From Marthasterias glacialis (taxonomy: Eukaryota > Echinodermata > Asteroidea > Forcipulatida > Asteriidae): a stretch of 64,000 bases of DNA. Location of the stretch: NCBI GenBank assembly GCA_911728455.2, contig OU452231.1, positions 12,927,838 to 12,991,837 of the forward strand. Direction: 5' to 3'. Under the pieces are notes generated by a model. It was not told the DNA's origin, ran no database searches, and saw only the letters and a list, made by a program, of their open reading frames with translations. Shown here one piece after another: positions 1-12,629 of this stretch (within the stretch, counting starts at the first letter, position 1; each line of letters begins with the position of its first letter). The position numbers and the translations under genes were made by a program.

Positions 1-1167
1 GTTCAATGTTTGTAAAAAAAGAAGACAGTGCTATAATATACCAAGGAATCGAGATGAACGCTAGTTGGTAAAAACTATTCAGTGAAACGAATACATGAAG
101 AGAATTTGACCAACTCTCTCTTTTTTCAAGAGAAGCTACGCCCGGCCCACATGAATTTAACGCTACTCTTTTTTATACCACTGGTCATAAAAACATCTAC
201 ATTAAACTGTCAATACAAACTACAGTAGCACATTTATGATACCATCTGATTATATCAAATAATACTTAACCAAGGAAACGGTTACACAAATTGAAGTAAA
301 TGCAGTGGAAGTTACCTTAAATGCTGTATTCATTAAAGTGTAGCGTAAACAGTGACCGAAAAGGAGTTTGACTTTGCCCTGACAAAATTAAACTCGATCA
401 TTTACGGACATTTCAAGAAACGTTTATTTGGTTAAGTCTTTCGAGGAGAAAAATCAAATAAATTATTCCACGGGGCGGACAAAATATTATCTTTATTAAT
501 GGGACCTTAGCGTGTTCAATCCTGCTTTGTTAATTTAAATTGTAGATTGATTGCGGGCAACAAGGGAAAAAACAGCAACTAATAAATTCCCCCTAAATGT
601 CTGTCATTAAGAAGTACCTCATATGGGGGGGGGGTACCTTCCCACTTGTTAATATCATTGACTTGGAATTAGCAGAAATATATGTATTTAAACACATGTA
701 GGCAATCTCAGCGACTTAAATTTAATTGGTTTTTAAGCTGGGGGACTAAAAATGGGATTGGAATATTCTTAAGGAGAACCAAAATAATAAAAAACACCCT
801 TTGATTGAATGGAATCCGAGTAAGAAAAGACAAATTTAAGACAAAGCACTGAATATCGGGAAAAAAGCTGATTATTTCAAATCGAAAAAATCTATGATTA
901 TGAAAAAAAAAATTATACCTGTTCCAATGAACCAAAGAGATATTTCTGAATAGTTGGGAAATATTTCTGAATAGTGACTAGAAAATAGCATTTCAGACAC
1001 TGTAATCAACGTTGCTAGTTTCGACTGCAGCAATTGGAATGAGCCCTTCACGAAGGCGCACAAAATCCTTGACAGTTTTCCCTGGTACTTTACCCTAAAA
1101 ACGGGACCACCCAATTTTGAGAACATTTTCTAGAGGTTGGAATGGTGTGTTTATTTAAAACTAGAGG
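1..1167. other. intergenic, no gene seen
   Basis: AT-rich DNA without a recognisable exon or RNA gene. A short tandem duplication (gatatttctgaatag, twice) lies near 940-976 and a G run near 626-634. Confidence 0.6.
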
Positions 1168-1375
1168 GCTATAAATTATTATTATTATTATTATTATTTT
1201 TTTTTTTTTGGGGGGGGGGGGTAACCAAAGAAAAATTGACTGGAGCGGGATTTGAACCTGCGACCACCGGTTTAACGTACCGACGCTCTATACCAACTGA
1301 GCTATCCAGCCCTAATGTTGGCGGTCTCCCCAGTCAGTTTCCCTTGTGATTTATAGCCGGATATAAATTTACTCT
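1168..1375 (-). mobile_element. tRNA-derived SINE (tRNA-Thr/Asn-like head)
   Basis: On the minus strand 1311-1238 folds as a tRNA. The 7-bp acceptor stem (GGCTGGA/TCCAGTC), D arm (GCTC...GAGC), anticodon stem (TCGGT/ACCGG) and T arm around GGTTCAAATCC are all present. The anticodon loop is ACGTTAA: position 33 is C instead of the near-universal U, and the T stem has one mismatch, so it is not a normal tRNA gene. The body is short (AATTTTTCTTTGGTTACCCC) and runs into C, A and (AAT)n tracts, a retroposon-like 3' end. Similar motifs (GGCTATAAATTA at about 1167 and GGATATAAATTTA near 1360) may be the target duplication. Confidence 0.7.
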
Positions 1376-1420
1376 ATCTTCCGATAACCAACGATGTAAA
1401 TATAGTTAAAATATAGGATC

Positions 1421-1770
1421 TGTAAAGATAACAGTGCAATGTTCTTACTTTGTGTGCTTCACATACACATGAAAATTCAAACCTGTGAACATTTGGGCTC
1501 AATCCGTCATCTGAGTCAGGAGAAAATGGTGAAAAAAAAAACCCGTGCAAATTTGTTCAGCTTGTAAACACCTTGTCCTTAATTTCGATCGTTACGATCG
1601 AAATTAAAATCGATGTCTTCAAATTCTATCTTCTCGACTTTGACAGTATTTCAGACAGAACTATTTCTGTGGAAGATCGGTATTGGTATGAACTTCACAA
1701 TCAGTGACCTTTCACTATAGGCCTAATAAATAAATAAAATGATGAATCCCAATATGTGTTCTACCTTTAA
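1421..1770 (+). mobile_element. TTAA-type MITE, family A, copy 1
   Basis: Non-autonomous DNA element, about 350 bp. Its right end is TTTAAAGGTAGAACAC read inward and its left end (tgtaaagataacagtgc) is a diverged inverted match. It contains an internal palindrome (aatttcgatcgttacgatcgaaatt) and a core 'cttcaaattctat...tctcgactttgacagtatttcagacagaa' shared with copies at 11531, 27440 and 53605. Ends at TTAA suggest piggyBac mobilisation; no transposase is present. Confidence 0.65.
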
Positions 1771-2325
1771 AGTAAACACGTGGAAGTTTCATCAGTGGGG
1801 CTTTCAGACACACTAATACAATCAAATTTCGATGAATAACAAACATGTATTCAACCTTTAAGCCACGGCTAATGTAAACTAGGTCTCTGTAATAGTCAAG
1901 GCCCCTTTACCTTTTTATAAATTCAGGCCGATACCCAATTATTGTCTAGTTTCAATGTATTTGACCTTTCTAAAGTAACGAGAAGACGCGTTTGGACGTG
2001 TCTGCGTTTTTCGGTGAAATTAATCGTACATGTGCGTTGGAAATAGACGTTTAATTGCAATGGAGAACAAAAAGGGAGGATTATTTAGTGATTTTTGTTT
2101 TCCAGAGCTGATAAAAATGAAGGTAGTTTTACTTAGTATGAATTATTGGCCCGTAGTTTTCCTAGAGTCAGAGAGATGTACATGTATATGTGTATTTTTG
2201 GGCACTGGCATTTAATAGTATGTACATGCAATATTGAGTGATTGCACTGTTTCTGATAGTTAAGCAAATTTGGGCATCTTACTTCTTGTATCGGGTTAGT
2301 TAGTTCAGTCTGTAAACACACAGCC

Positions 2326-2449
2326 CATGTCCAAAATGGCGGCTACGGCTACGGCTACGGCTATACGGCACCACGTCAGCATACTGTGAGGCCACAGTCA
2401 GCCCTTAGCAACACCCGTAGCAGCAGTCACAGCCGCCAAATTCGAACAC
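2326..2449. mobile_element. short MITE with GGCTAC-repeat inverted ends
   Basis: Inverted ends: GTCCAAAATGGCGGCTACGG at the left and, as reverse complement at the right, GTGTTCGAATTTGGCGGC. The left end carries four GGCTAC hexamers. About 124 bp, no coding capacity. AAAATGGCGGC matches the YY1 consensus. Confidence 0.55.
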
Positions 2450-3230
2450 TGCCTTTACTGGCCCCTTGCATGGAAGTCAATCGGTATACGTAGTCGCCTA
2501 AAAATTGGCACCAGACAAGTGACACACGGAAGACTACCAAAATGGCTCAGCCAAGGTTATGGTGATGATGACGTCAGGTGAACTGCGTCAATACCAGTGC
2601 AAATGTCCAGAGAAATTAAATTGTCAGTCAACCCCTATGGTCTACCAAACGCAAACATTAAGTGACCCAAACAATCCTTTCTTAGTGGCCCATATACCAC
2701 ATCATTAAACCGCACATGAATTTGAATGACTGTCCATTTGCCTAGAGACTGGATAGTCCTGTTGGCTATTTTATCAACAAAGAGGATCTTATATTGTTTC
2801 AGTTGAAACTGTACTTTCATCAACTTGATAATTACAGGTGTTACGCCCCCTGAGAAGGTGTTTCAGACACAACAGTGAGACTGATAAAACAAAATGCCCT
2901 TCAACCATTGATTCTTATATCGATTTACCCAATCTTAATAAGCCCACAAGAACGTGAACAAAAATACCTCACGAAAACATAAACCGTCACTTCGTCTTTT
3001 CACAGAAAAAAGAAAAGAAAAGTGTGACCACCTGGCAGGTTGGTTGTATTTTGTGCACTGAAAACTTTTTAAGATCTGGAATGAATTTGCTCTTTCCCAT
3101 CATACATTTATGAAATGCCCCCGACGGTAGGGTAGCTATAGACTGGGTGGGATAGCTGGTCAGAATGAGTTTTTTTCCCGAAGGAAAGATTAGGTGAAAA
3201 CACAATGAAAATCTTTGTTTAAAAAAAAAC

Positions 3231-3400
3231 AGGACCCATTTTCATACTACGGCCGTTTACGAAATCACGGGTAAGGCATCGGCTTTGGCTTGAGATACCG
3301 TCCGCCCGTTTGAAGCCCCCCCTACTGAATGCGTACGTTTTCGAAGGAGCCAAAGCCAAAGCCGAAGCCCAAACCCGAAGTCGTAGTTTCGAAAAGGGCT
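3231..3400. mobile_element. MITE with GGCTTT-rich inverted ends, family C, copy 1
   Basis: About 170 bp with long imperfect inverted ends rich in GGCTTT/AAAGCC. The right end reads agccaaagccaaagccgaag then tttcgaaaagggc. The same structure recurs at 35973 and 42200. Confidence 0.6.
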
Positions 3401-3430
3401 GCACAAAATAAATAACCGAGCATAATTAAA

Positions 3431-3645
3431 CACTTGTGCTTACCAGAAACAGGTTACCAGCCAAAATACCATGTCACATACAATAAAACAATACACTACA
3501 TTAAGACTTCATTGTCCCTGTATGGGAAATTCTTTGGCCTTCCACATAAAAAAACACACAACAATGAAGTACCCTCTGTGACTGGTTTCCTGCTAAATTC
3601 TGCTTAGCAGAAACTTGTCGAGCGATATTTTCTGCTAACGCGGCT
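3431..3645. repeat. dispersed repeat D ('agcagaaacaggttaccagcc'-like), copy 1
   Basis: Shares ttaccagaaacaggttacca and the following 'gccaaaataccatg' with copies at 42080 and 45785, and has opposed 'agcagaaac'/'tttctgct' motifs. Probably an old MITE. At 42 kb, as here, it lies next to a family C element, so the two may travel or insert together. Confidence 0.45.
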
Positions 3646-4257
3646 CTGGTTTTTTCCATTACCCTTCTTATTTCTTGGATTTATGCATTGGTCTATAAGT
3701 ATATGTACTTCCGAATTCATTCTCAATTAACGCCTTTGACATTTTATCTCACAAAAGCCTTCCGGGACACCCTACTCTGCGTTTAAAGGTACAGTAGAGT
3801 AACAATTCAAAATTAAAAACGGACATTTTTTTCTTCTTCACATTTCCTGCTTTTGTTTTTGTCCTTTTTAGTGTACTAAAGACGTTGTGTTGTTCCTTTG
3901 AAATGGGAACATATCTGTCGAGAAGGGCAAGGATTTGAAGACGGCAGTTCACTCTTATGCATGTCCATAGTTGCAATAGAATTATCTTATGTTCACTGTT
4001 AAAGTACTGTTTTCGAAAAATTGTCATTTTTACACTTGCGATTTGTATTCATAATACTTGGCTATGATATGAAATCTGCGTAATAATGTAGTATTTGATA
4101 CATATTTAGAGTAGGGATAAGTTTTGTTTAGGCTTTTGATTGTCTGTAATCTTCTTGTTTGGTGTCTGGCGAATTGATGGAAGTACCAGAAATATACAGC
4201 CTCTTTTATCCCCCTGAAAACTTCGGCCTGAATTAGGCACATTGACTGTAATGGCTG

Positions 4258-4376
4258 AGCTCTGAATCGACAGCGGCTATGGCTAGGCTGCTGAAAAGAC
4301 AACTATTCCTCGACGTTGTCGCTGCTGCTAGCAGCCGCAGCCGTATAGCCGAAGTCGCTCGGTTCGGACACGGCCC
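4258..4376. mobile_element. possible relative of the GGCTAC MITE
   Basis: Opposed ends related to those of the element at 2326: tctgaatcgacagcggctat at the left, and tccgaaccgagcgacttcgg on the opposite strand at the right. Strongly diverged, so the boundaries are approximate. Confidence 0.35.
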
Positions 4377-4382
4377 AATTCG

Positions 4383-5130
4383 GAGCCGAGGTTTAGATGA
4401 GGCCATACTAAGGAGGTATCCAATGAGGAGTTATGAGGTTTGATACGAAGGAAAGCCCCAGAGGTTGAAGATCGTTATGAAAAAGTTCTCAGTGAGGCAA
4501 TAATTATGAGGTGGAGACCCATATGTTGAGGATATACAGTATCAGCCTTACATGTCAATAAATAAGAATGAGGTTGAGGATGGGTAATAAACTGCTATCA
4601 GCCTCAGAACAATATTTTTACTGTTTCAGTTTGCCTTGACAACAAAATGTAGTGGACTCATTCAGTCTAAAACTAAAGTTAGTTAAAACAGCCTTAATTA
4701 GTCATTTTAGACTATTTTTGACTAATTTTAGTCAAAATGTGCTCTGAAGTGACTAATTAACGGTGGTTTGACTGAGTTAGTATTTAGAGTGTTGTGTGTG
4801 GAAGATCCGCATTGGGGCTTATATAGTAGGCCTATTAGGCTATACATAAATGGCACTAGGTCCGACTCTGCTTGAGTCTGTGGTTGTGCACATAGCTGTG
4901 GTTCACGAGGAGAGGGTTTATCGTGTTGTATACTTTGCTGAGTATCACATTGCCCCCTTATTTTAGTCACCTTTACTCTGCCCCCTCACTCTTTGCTTGC
5001 AGTCAGCTTGGGACGTACACGTCGAGTTACGGAAAAAGATGCCTTCACTTCATTGTTGAGACGGTAGTACAGTCGTCTCACTGTAGTACTCGTGTTTGAT
5101 TTGGTCCACAAGTTTGAACGTAGTGTCAGT
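4383..5130. other. region 3' of msx, no further gene seen
   Basis: Probably msx 3' UTR and flanking DNA. 4680-4740 has local palindromes built on 'gactaattttagtc'. The minus-strand open frames at 4728-5258 run beside or against the msx end and have no family similarity. Confidence 0.5.
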
Positions 5131-5136
5131 TTTATT
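5131..5136 (-). terminator. candidate poly(A) signal of msx
   Basis: AATAAA on the minus strand, about 22 nt after the msx stop codon. That is unusually close for a vertebrate-style 3' UTR, so the true cleavage site may be further down (below 5100), where I saw no equally good hexamer up to about 4000. Confidence 0.2.
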
Positions 5137-5157
5137 TCAGGCTTTGTGGAATCCCGT

Positions 5158-5832
<675 letters not shown>

Positions 5833-6545
5833 TCATCTGATCCACCGTAGGCCACCACGGTGACTGGACCGTGTACCGACTTCTCACAACAATAATAACA
5901 ATTCCGAGAGAGCCCTTCATTCATTGTGTGGCCAGTCAGTTACCCGAGATGTGGGACTTGACAAATTACATCTCAAGATCTTAACTCGCGAGTTTGTTTT
6001 TACTGTTTACAACGCGCACTGATGCGGTTAATAAGGAGATAGCGCTGGTGGGGGAAAACAAGAAAAAAAGAAAGAAAAATACAGGTGGGACAGTTTCACT
6101 CGTCACTGCTTTGACTAACACGGCAAAAACACACATCACAAAAGTAATTTCACAGTTTTTTTTTCAAGGGTTTGCTGTATTGTGTATCTACATAAAATAT
6201 GTACATGTAGTTCTCTTTTTCTCAACACGCAATTTACGAGACGCCGCGGCCGGTCAGGAATAAAATAGGCTAGACTGCCAGGCCCACGGGACGCCAAATA
6301 AAACGCTTGGCCAGAACTCCGTGAAAACGGTGCTGTGTGCGCGCTCAATGTTTCCAACACCGCACTGATTGAAGACCGCGGAAAATTGACACAGTTAAAC
6401 ACGGGATTTCGCTGCGAGCAGAAAATAGCACGGTCTATCATCCACGAAGGGGCTGTTTGATATGTGCATAAAAAACACCGCATCGGGTGTGCCATTACAA
6501 TTGATGATAATCGCTGGCCTGTTGATATTGCCCTAAGAAATTATA

Positions 6546-6933
6546 TTAAAGGTTTGAGCACATCATTGGAAAGATTGAAAATGTATACTCGTTGACAGAT
6601 TTGCACATAACTTACATGGTATAATCATAGAGCAAGGGTATACTGATGGCCCTGGTGGGAAACTTCCCTCGGACTATTTTTGCTGGAAACACCAGATGGT
6701 TTTTGCTGAGAAATTAGTATAACAATTCTTTTTCATCTTGCGAGTCCAAAACTCAATGTTTGAGGAACAGTGAAAAAACACTCAATGGAGTTTTCACTAT
6801 AATTCTCGTGAATCTGATGACTGATTGAGCTTAATTTTTCACAGGTTGTTTATTTCACGTGTTATTATGTTGGGTGGCATACAGTGTGGATACCGATCTT
6901 TGACAATTCTATCAATGCTGGCCGCGTTCTTAA
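6546..6933. mobile_element. TTAA-type MITE, diverged
   Basis: Both ends abut TTAA (6546-6549, 6930-6933). Inverted ends are weak but alignable (TTAAAGGTTTGAGCACATCA against TTAAGAACGCGGCCAGCATT). It contains the core 'gattgagcttaatttttcacaggttg' that I associate with an abundant echinoderm TTAA element. About 390 bp, non-coding. Confidence 0.55.
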
Positions 6934-7191
6934 GCCAGTTTGTAAGGAAAAGTTGTTACCTTTTTTTTGGAGCTGAAAGCATGAATTCAAACTTGCTACG
7001 CTTGCGAGAAAAAATTCCTGGGCGGTTCGGATTTTATAAACACACCATATCTGTTACAACACATTGTAACCAAAGTGTGTAATAAAAGAATGACTAACAA
7101 TCCTTTCAAAGACTTATACATTTACTCCTCTCGGCCTAGAGATGAAAAACCCACATGAGTTCAAATGTTGTTAAGGTTAAGAAATGACACA

Positions 7192-7370
7192 ATAGACCTT
7201 TATCATGCTGCAACCATCTTGGTCATGTCCCCCTGTATCTAATAACAGTAATATATGCTAATATTCATTGTACAAAAAGGAACCAGACTATTTGCCCTTC
7301 CAGCCTCGGTTTGGTTACATTGGTTTGAATGGAAGAAAATCAAGATGGCCGCACCATGATAAAGGTCTAT
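7192..7370. mobile_element. MITE family M, complete copy
   Basis: About 179 bp with 30-bp inverted ends (ATAGACCTTTATCATGCTGC at the left; the reverse complement of the right end reads ATAGACCTTTATCATGGTGC). The right end contains CAAGATGGCCGC, a YY1-like site. The core 'agactatttgcccttccagcctcggtttgg' recurs at 53200 and, inverted, at 57790. Confidence 0.7.
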
Positions 7371-7839
7371 ATAGGCATTGTCTGAGCTTGTCTGGTTTGT
7401 TCAAGACGCGTTGTTTCAGTCAAGAATATTGAAGAAGGACAGAGTGAACGTGATGATAACATACCGATATATCAGGAGAAAGTCCTGATAGAACCGTTGA
7501 AGACTTCACGCTGTTTGTGCTCGAAAAGTTCCACCCTGATTTCAGTGACGTTTTCACGACTTTGGGTGTATGGTATTACATTGGACAACTAACTGCTTGG
7601 ATGTATAATTTTTCAGAGACCATTGTTTTAACCCTACTACCTCATCAAGGTAAATTTGTATTGTTGTAATCGACTGTAGAACTAAATGCAGACATGCACA
7701 TTTGCAATTGCAAAACAAAAGAGAAAATAGTAATTAGTCAAGCACGCTGAACTTTTACACTATTCACTTTTTCTTGGCACTTTTATCAAAGGCAAAAAAT
7801 GAGAGGAAATCAGAAGATCGGCTGAAAGGTTTCCCGCCT

Positions 7840-8205
7840 TTAAAGCCCCAGCTCAACATTGGTAAACTGTCTGTAAATACTTCCATTCTTTGCACAAATC
7901 AAAATGTTTGCAATAAAATCAACCTGTGAAAATGTCAGCTCATTTCTTTGTTTCATTTGCGAGAAAACGGTAAAAAAAACATGCAGCATTTTTGTTCGCA
8001 TTCCTATAGGCAGAGTTTTCATCTCACTGAGATGAAAACTAATTTTTGGTTCTTATTTCATTTATTATTTGAAAACGATAACACTTCAGGCAGACATATT
8101 TCAAGGAAAGTTTTCTACCATCATTATCTTTATACAATGTAAGGTATGTGTAAATCTGTGAACATTTGTTTTGTCCTTCTTGCTAATGTTGAGCTGGGGC
8201 TTTAA
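7840..8205. mobile_element. TTAA-type MITE, family B, copy 1
   Basis: 366 bp bounded by TTAA on both sides with perfect inverted ends: AGCCCCAGCTCAACATT at 7844-7860 and its complement at 8185-8201; symmetry extends through TTTAAA. An internal hairpin (gttttcatctcactgagatg) lies near 8018-8040. No transposase. TTAA ends are the hallmark of piggyBac-mobilised elements. The perfect termini suggest it is the youngest copy here. Confidence 0.85.
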
Positions 8206-8582
8206 AGCTGAAAAGGTAAATTTTAGGCAGGACCTACTTCTGAAGATTAGCTGTGGTGTGATACAGTTGGAGTCCGACATTTACAAACATTCCAAGATGT
8301 TGAAGCAAGCGTGCCCCACGCAAAGTGGAATTATTTTTGCCGTAGTGTTTTTTAATTGATGTGCTGTTGGTGCAACGAGCTAAAGTTTCCCCTCTTTTGC
8401 AATTTCCGTGGGTGGTCCAGAATTAACACTGGCGTGTTTCCTCATTACATTGATCTTTGAATTCTGACTAAAGAATTGATAAGCACAAAATAATCCAAAC
8501 AAAATTGTACAAGCACTTGTCGTACACGCCGCATTGTGGATATCAACTCGTTATTACCCCTCACAGTATTCACACAGTTTTG

Positions 8583-8934
8583 TCGTAAGCCCCGGCTTAA
8601 CAGAAAAACATTTTGTTCACAGATTAACATATACATGTACATGTACCTTACATGGTATAAAGATAATGATGGTAGAAAACTTTCCTTGAAATATTTCTGC
8701 CATCAATAATAGATGAAATACGATCCAAAATTAGTTTTCGTCTCAGCGAGACGAAAACTCTGCCTAAAGGACTGCGTACAAAAAAGCTTAATGCATTGTA
8801 ACCGGTTTTTTTTGCAAATGAAACAACGAAATGAGCTGACATTTTCACAGGTTTGTTTCATCACAATTATCTTGATTTGTGCAAAGAATGGAAGCATTTG
8901 CAGTCAGTTTACCAATGTTGAACTGGAGCTTTGA
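8583..8934. mobile_element. TTAA-type MITE, family B, copy 2 (opposite orientation)
   Basis: Diverged copy of the 7840 element in the opposite orientation (for example 'accttacatggtataaagat', 'agaaaactttccttgaaata'). With copy 1 it forms a 1.1-kb inverted repeat with a 380-bp spacer inside the msx intron. An alternating ACATGT run interrupts it near 8630-8645. Confidence 0.75.
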
Positions 8935-9524
8935 GGCCAATATTTCTTGGTTATAAGTTTTTTTTTCCCCGAATGGTCGAATCACCTCCATCTGAAGGAT
9001 GTTTAAATTTACTTTGATCTGTAATTTGTTTAGCAGTAATTGGTCTATGAGGAGTTAGTCTTGGGTTCAAGCCGTGAATCTTGTCATAATAGATCACCGA
9101 CTCCAACACTGTCGGTTCCTTATCACCTGTTAACACACTGGTTATTGTGTCGTTAACTCATAACCACAAGGGTGTGGTATTGTATTCCCATACGGTCAAA
9201 TAGACTTTTTGAAATGGATATTTCTGACTTGCATCAAAACATTTCTGTTCTTCTGTGGGCACTAAATTCCAAATAAAGATCTAGAAAGCAGTGTGATATT
9301 AAGAGAAAGACAAACTAACCCACTTGCAATGGAACAGCAGAATTTGACGCTATGGCTTCATAGTTAAAACTGTTTCCAAAATGTCATGGTGTCAGAATTT
9401 GCAAAGTTTTTGCAAAGTTCATCAGTTATAAAAACAAAAAATAATATGGAAAACTATACAGGCATATGGTGACAGATTTTGTGAAGCTTTGTTAGGACTA
9501 CCGAATCGGTAGGCCTAGTAGTAA

Positions 9525-9800
9525 ATAAAAATAAATAGTTTCAATCTGCAATCCCACTAAAAATCGAGTTCATAATCATACCAGTACCACTCCTCTGAGA
9601 GAAACAAATCATCTGAACTACAGTCAAGTTAAGGAAATAGTATCAGGGCCTCACAACTTAATGTTGCTTATTTCGCTTGCCTCAATCAAAACAACATGCA
9701 CAAACGCCCGAACCAAACACAAACCATTTTTTGATTTGTCGTTATCTTCTTTAAAAAAATAATGACCACCGAATTGGATGTAATTTTCATCGTTCCCTCG
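9525..9800 (-). repeat. diverged family A relative
   Basis: Shares 'gagttcataatcataccagtacca', 'ctgaactacagtcaa' and 'cctcaatc' spacing with the family A copies in reverse orientation. Old; ends not definable by eye. Confidence 0.35.
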
Positions 9801-11530
9801 ACGATGTGATTATTGAAATTACAGTATGGGGTGAATTTACTCTTCCTCCTAATCAATGTAGTACTTTCCCTTTATTGAATATTAGCTGCAAAGTCAAAAC
9901 AATAACTGAATAAGGAATAGGTTTTACTGCATGCCGTATTGTATACCAATATACATATTATGATATGAAAGACTCGGGGTGAAAAACAAGCGTTTTTTCC
10001 CCAAGACTGCTTCATGGCGAGCTGTCTGAAAACATATAAAATGAATTGCTATAAATAATGTACACCAACAACGTACTTTATGTTTTAAACATCTCAATCA
10101 CAGCTTAGCATTTCATTAATTAAGAGGCATTCTTCGGGAGCCAATTGGTTTCTAAATTAATTGGTTTGAACTTCTGCTGAGTAGTGCCCACACTGACCGC
10201 TCATTTATCAACTTGTCCAAATATTAAGTGATATCCAGTAAATTCGTGACCATCAGTCTGGCTGGCGAGTTTACACAATTATGATGTATACTGTAATTAG
10301 GTAACTTCCGTGATTACTGCTCGCCGATCTACATACAGTTTTTAATAGCATAAATGTAGGCCAAGGCTTTCATTGAAAATGTGGATCTTTCAACAAAGGT
10401 AGTACATCAAAAGTGATTTTCTGATGACCTGAAATGTCATATTTAGTAAAGGTTGGGGGAGGAGGTTACATCAATAATCTCACTAACGAGCAGTGGTGGT
10501 TCCAACATGAGCCGGTGTATAACAAATCCCCTTGTAAACGATTTTGATTTTAACATCAAAACTAACTATTACTTACTATGATATCTGGATAAATCTTTCT
10601 GTGGGGAATACTGTGTGCTAGATAATTCTCCCACGTGACCCTCATTTATCACTTTGATTTGCCCAAACCGAAATGAGAATTTCGATTTCGTTTTCCTAAA
10701 TTGAAACGAGCACGAGTGAACGGACGTGCTAAAACCCCATCAAAAAAGTATCCTCTAAAATCATTTAAGTTTGCATCCTGTAAAGATTTTGTGGGTAACT
10801 CATTACAAGTTATGATATTAGTTTCGACTTAATATCACATCAGCATTGGAACTTCGCATTAAAATGAAAGTAGTTTTTAGAAAGTTTGATGGGAAAATGT
10901 GTTTGGAACATTTTTGGCATATTTGCTCAGTGGCCGAGAGTTCTGCATAAGATAATATTTGAAAGTAAAGGCGCAATGACAAGCGATGACCAACTTCCAT
11001 TAAGTTGGCTAAGGACGTAATATCTACTTCGGGAAAATGAAGTTATCAAAATGTTGATAATTTTCAAGTGGAATCTTCAGGCGTAGTCTTTAGTCTTCAG
11101 TAACTTACTCGATGGTTTATATTTTCTTTATTCACCATACTGCAAAAACAATTGATTTTGTTACGATTCCATGTGAATAATTTCGACGGCGACTACCGGG
11201 TATCACTTAAATGATTAAAGAAATAAAAAACCAACAAAACAAAACAAAATAGGCTAAACTTTTCGTCCAACCTTTTCAAGATTTGGTACTGGACTACTGA
11301 GTACCAGTCATCCCTGGGTACCAGTCATCCAGAGTTGCTGTCATTTTGTGTTAGAATCTGGTGTTACCTTAAATTGTTAGTCCAGGCAATAGTGTGACTG
11401 GTAACCAGACATGTCATCTCTTAATCCTGTCTTTGCAAATGTGAACATCTACGTCTCAATGAGATTGTCACATTGATAGTTTCTCGACAGTGAAAATCTA
11501 TTCCTCAATGAAACTTCCACATGCTTTACT

Positions 11531-11873
11531 TTAAAGGTAGAGTACTGGATGGGTACTCATCATTGTATTTATTTATTAGTATCAGTCTGAAAGCTCACTG
11601 ATTATGAAGTTCATATACCAGTCTTCCATAAAAATTAGTTCTGTCTGAAATACTGTCAAAGTCGAGGAAATATACTTTGAAGACCTCGATTTTAATTTCG
11701 GTTGCAAACAATCGAACTTAAAGACAATGTTTTCACATGCTGAAAAGTGTGCACGGTTTTTCACTATTTTCTCCTAACTCTGATATCGGATTGAGCCCAA
11801 ATTTCCACAGGTTTTTTTTCCCCATGTATATATTGAATCACACAAAGTAGGAACACTATACTGTCCGCTTTAC
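11531..11873 (-). mobile_element. TTAA-type MITE, family A, copy 2
   Basis: Begins at TTAAAGGTAGAGTAC and ends near 'ctgtccgctttacc'. In reverse orientation it carries the family A core (reverse complement of 'tcgactttgacagtatttcagacag') and 'aaatttccacaggtttttt'. Confidence 0.65.
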
Positions 11874-12324
11874 CAACCCTATATTTTACATTTAAAGACA
11901 CGTGAATTGAAAACTGAACTGGTAAGACTGAATGTGCCGCCCCCTGAAGAACAACTATAGCGATGCCCCTTTAATGGGACAATAATCTGTTTTCGAGTCT
12001 AATAATGTAGATCAACATTGCAATCCTTTACACACGTGCATGTAGCCATAGATGTCATACCAATGACCTCTGACCTCTCTGTGTGGTTACACGCTATCGA
12101 GCAGAGCCGATCAATTCTTCGGGATCACTCTGATATAAAATTGTAAACATGGCGTATCAATGCCAGGAAGAAGAGTGGAAATTAACTTCGACTCGCTTGA
12201 GTCAACCAGTTAATCTTCATTCCGAATCTTACACAGTTGTTTTTTTTTTTTTTACAACCAAAGATGGTTTAAATTGTTTTCAAAATTATTAAAGAATTAA
12301 TTTTAAGAAGATAAAATGCAATTT

Positions 12325-12390
12325 ATTTTTACAGGTTTTTTTTCATGTATATATTGAATCACACAAAGTAGGACCACTGTACTGTTTGAA
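12325..12390. repeat. family A terminal fragment
   Basis: 'acaggttttttttcatgtatatattgaatcacacaaagtagga' repeats the end of the 11531 copy 450 bp away. A local duplication of 'gaagataaaatgcaat' flanks it at 12308 and 12389. Confidence 0.5.
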
Positions 12391-12629
12391 GAAGATAAAA
12401 TGCAATGTGTATTTTTTTTTACATGAAGTGAGAATGTTTTCTGTGTGAATAAAACATTGTATACAGTTGACAATTCTCACGCTATGATTTTTTTCCCCGA
12501 TTGGGAAACGACATCTCGAAGATGCAGTACTTTTGCAAGCAGTACCGCAACTGTAATATCTTTAATACATGTATAATATACTGAAAGGCGAAGTAAAGGG
12601 CGGGTGTTCATTACCGAAACGAAAATTGA

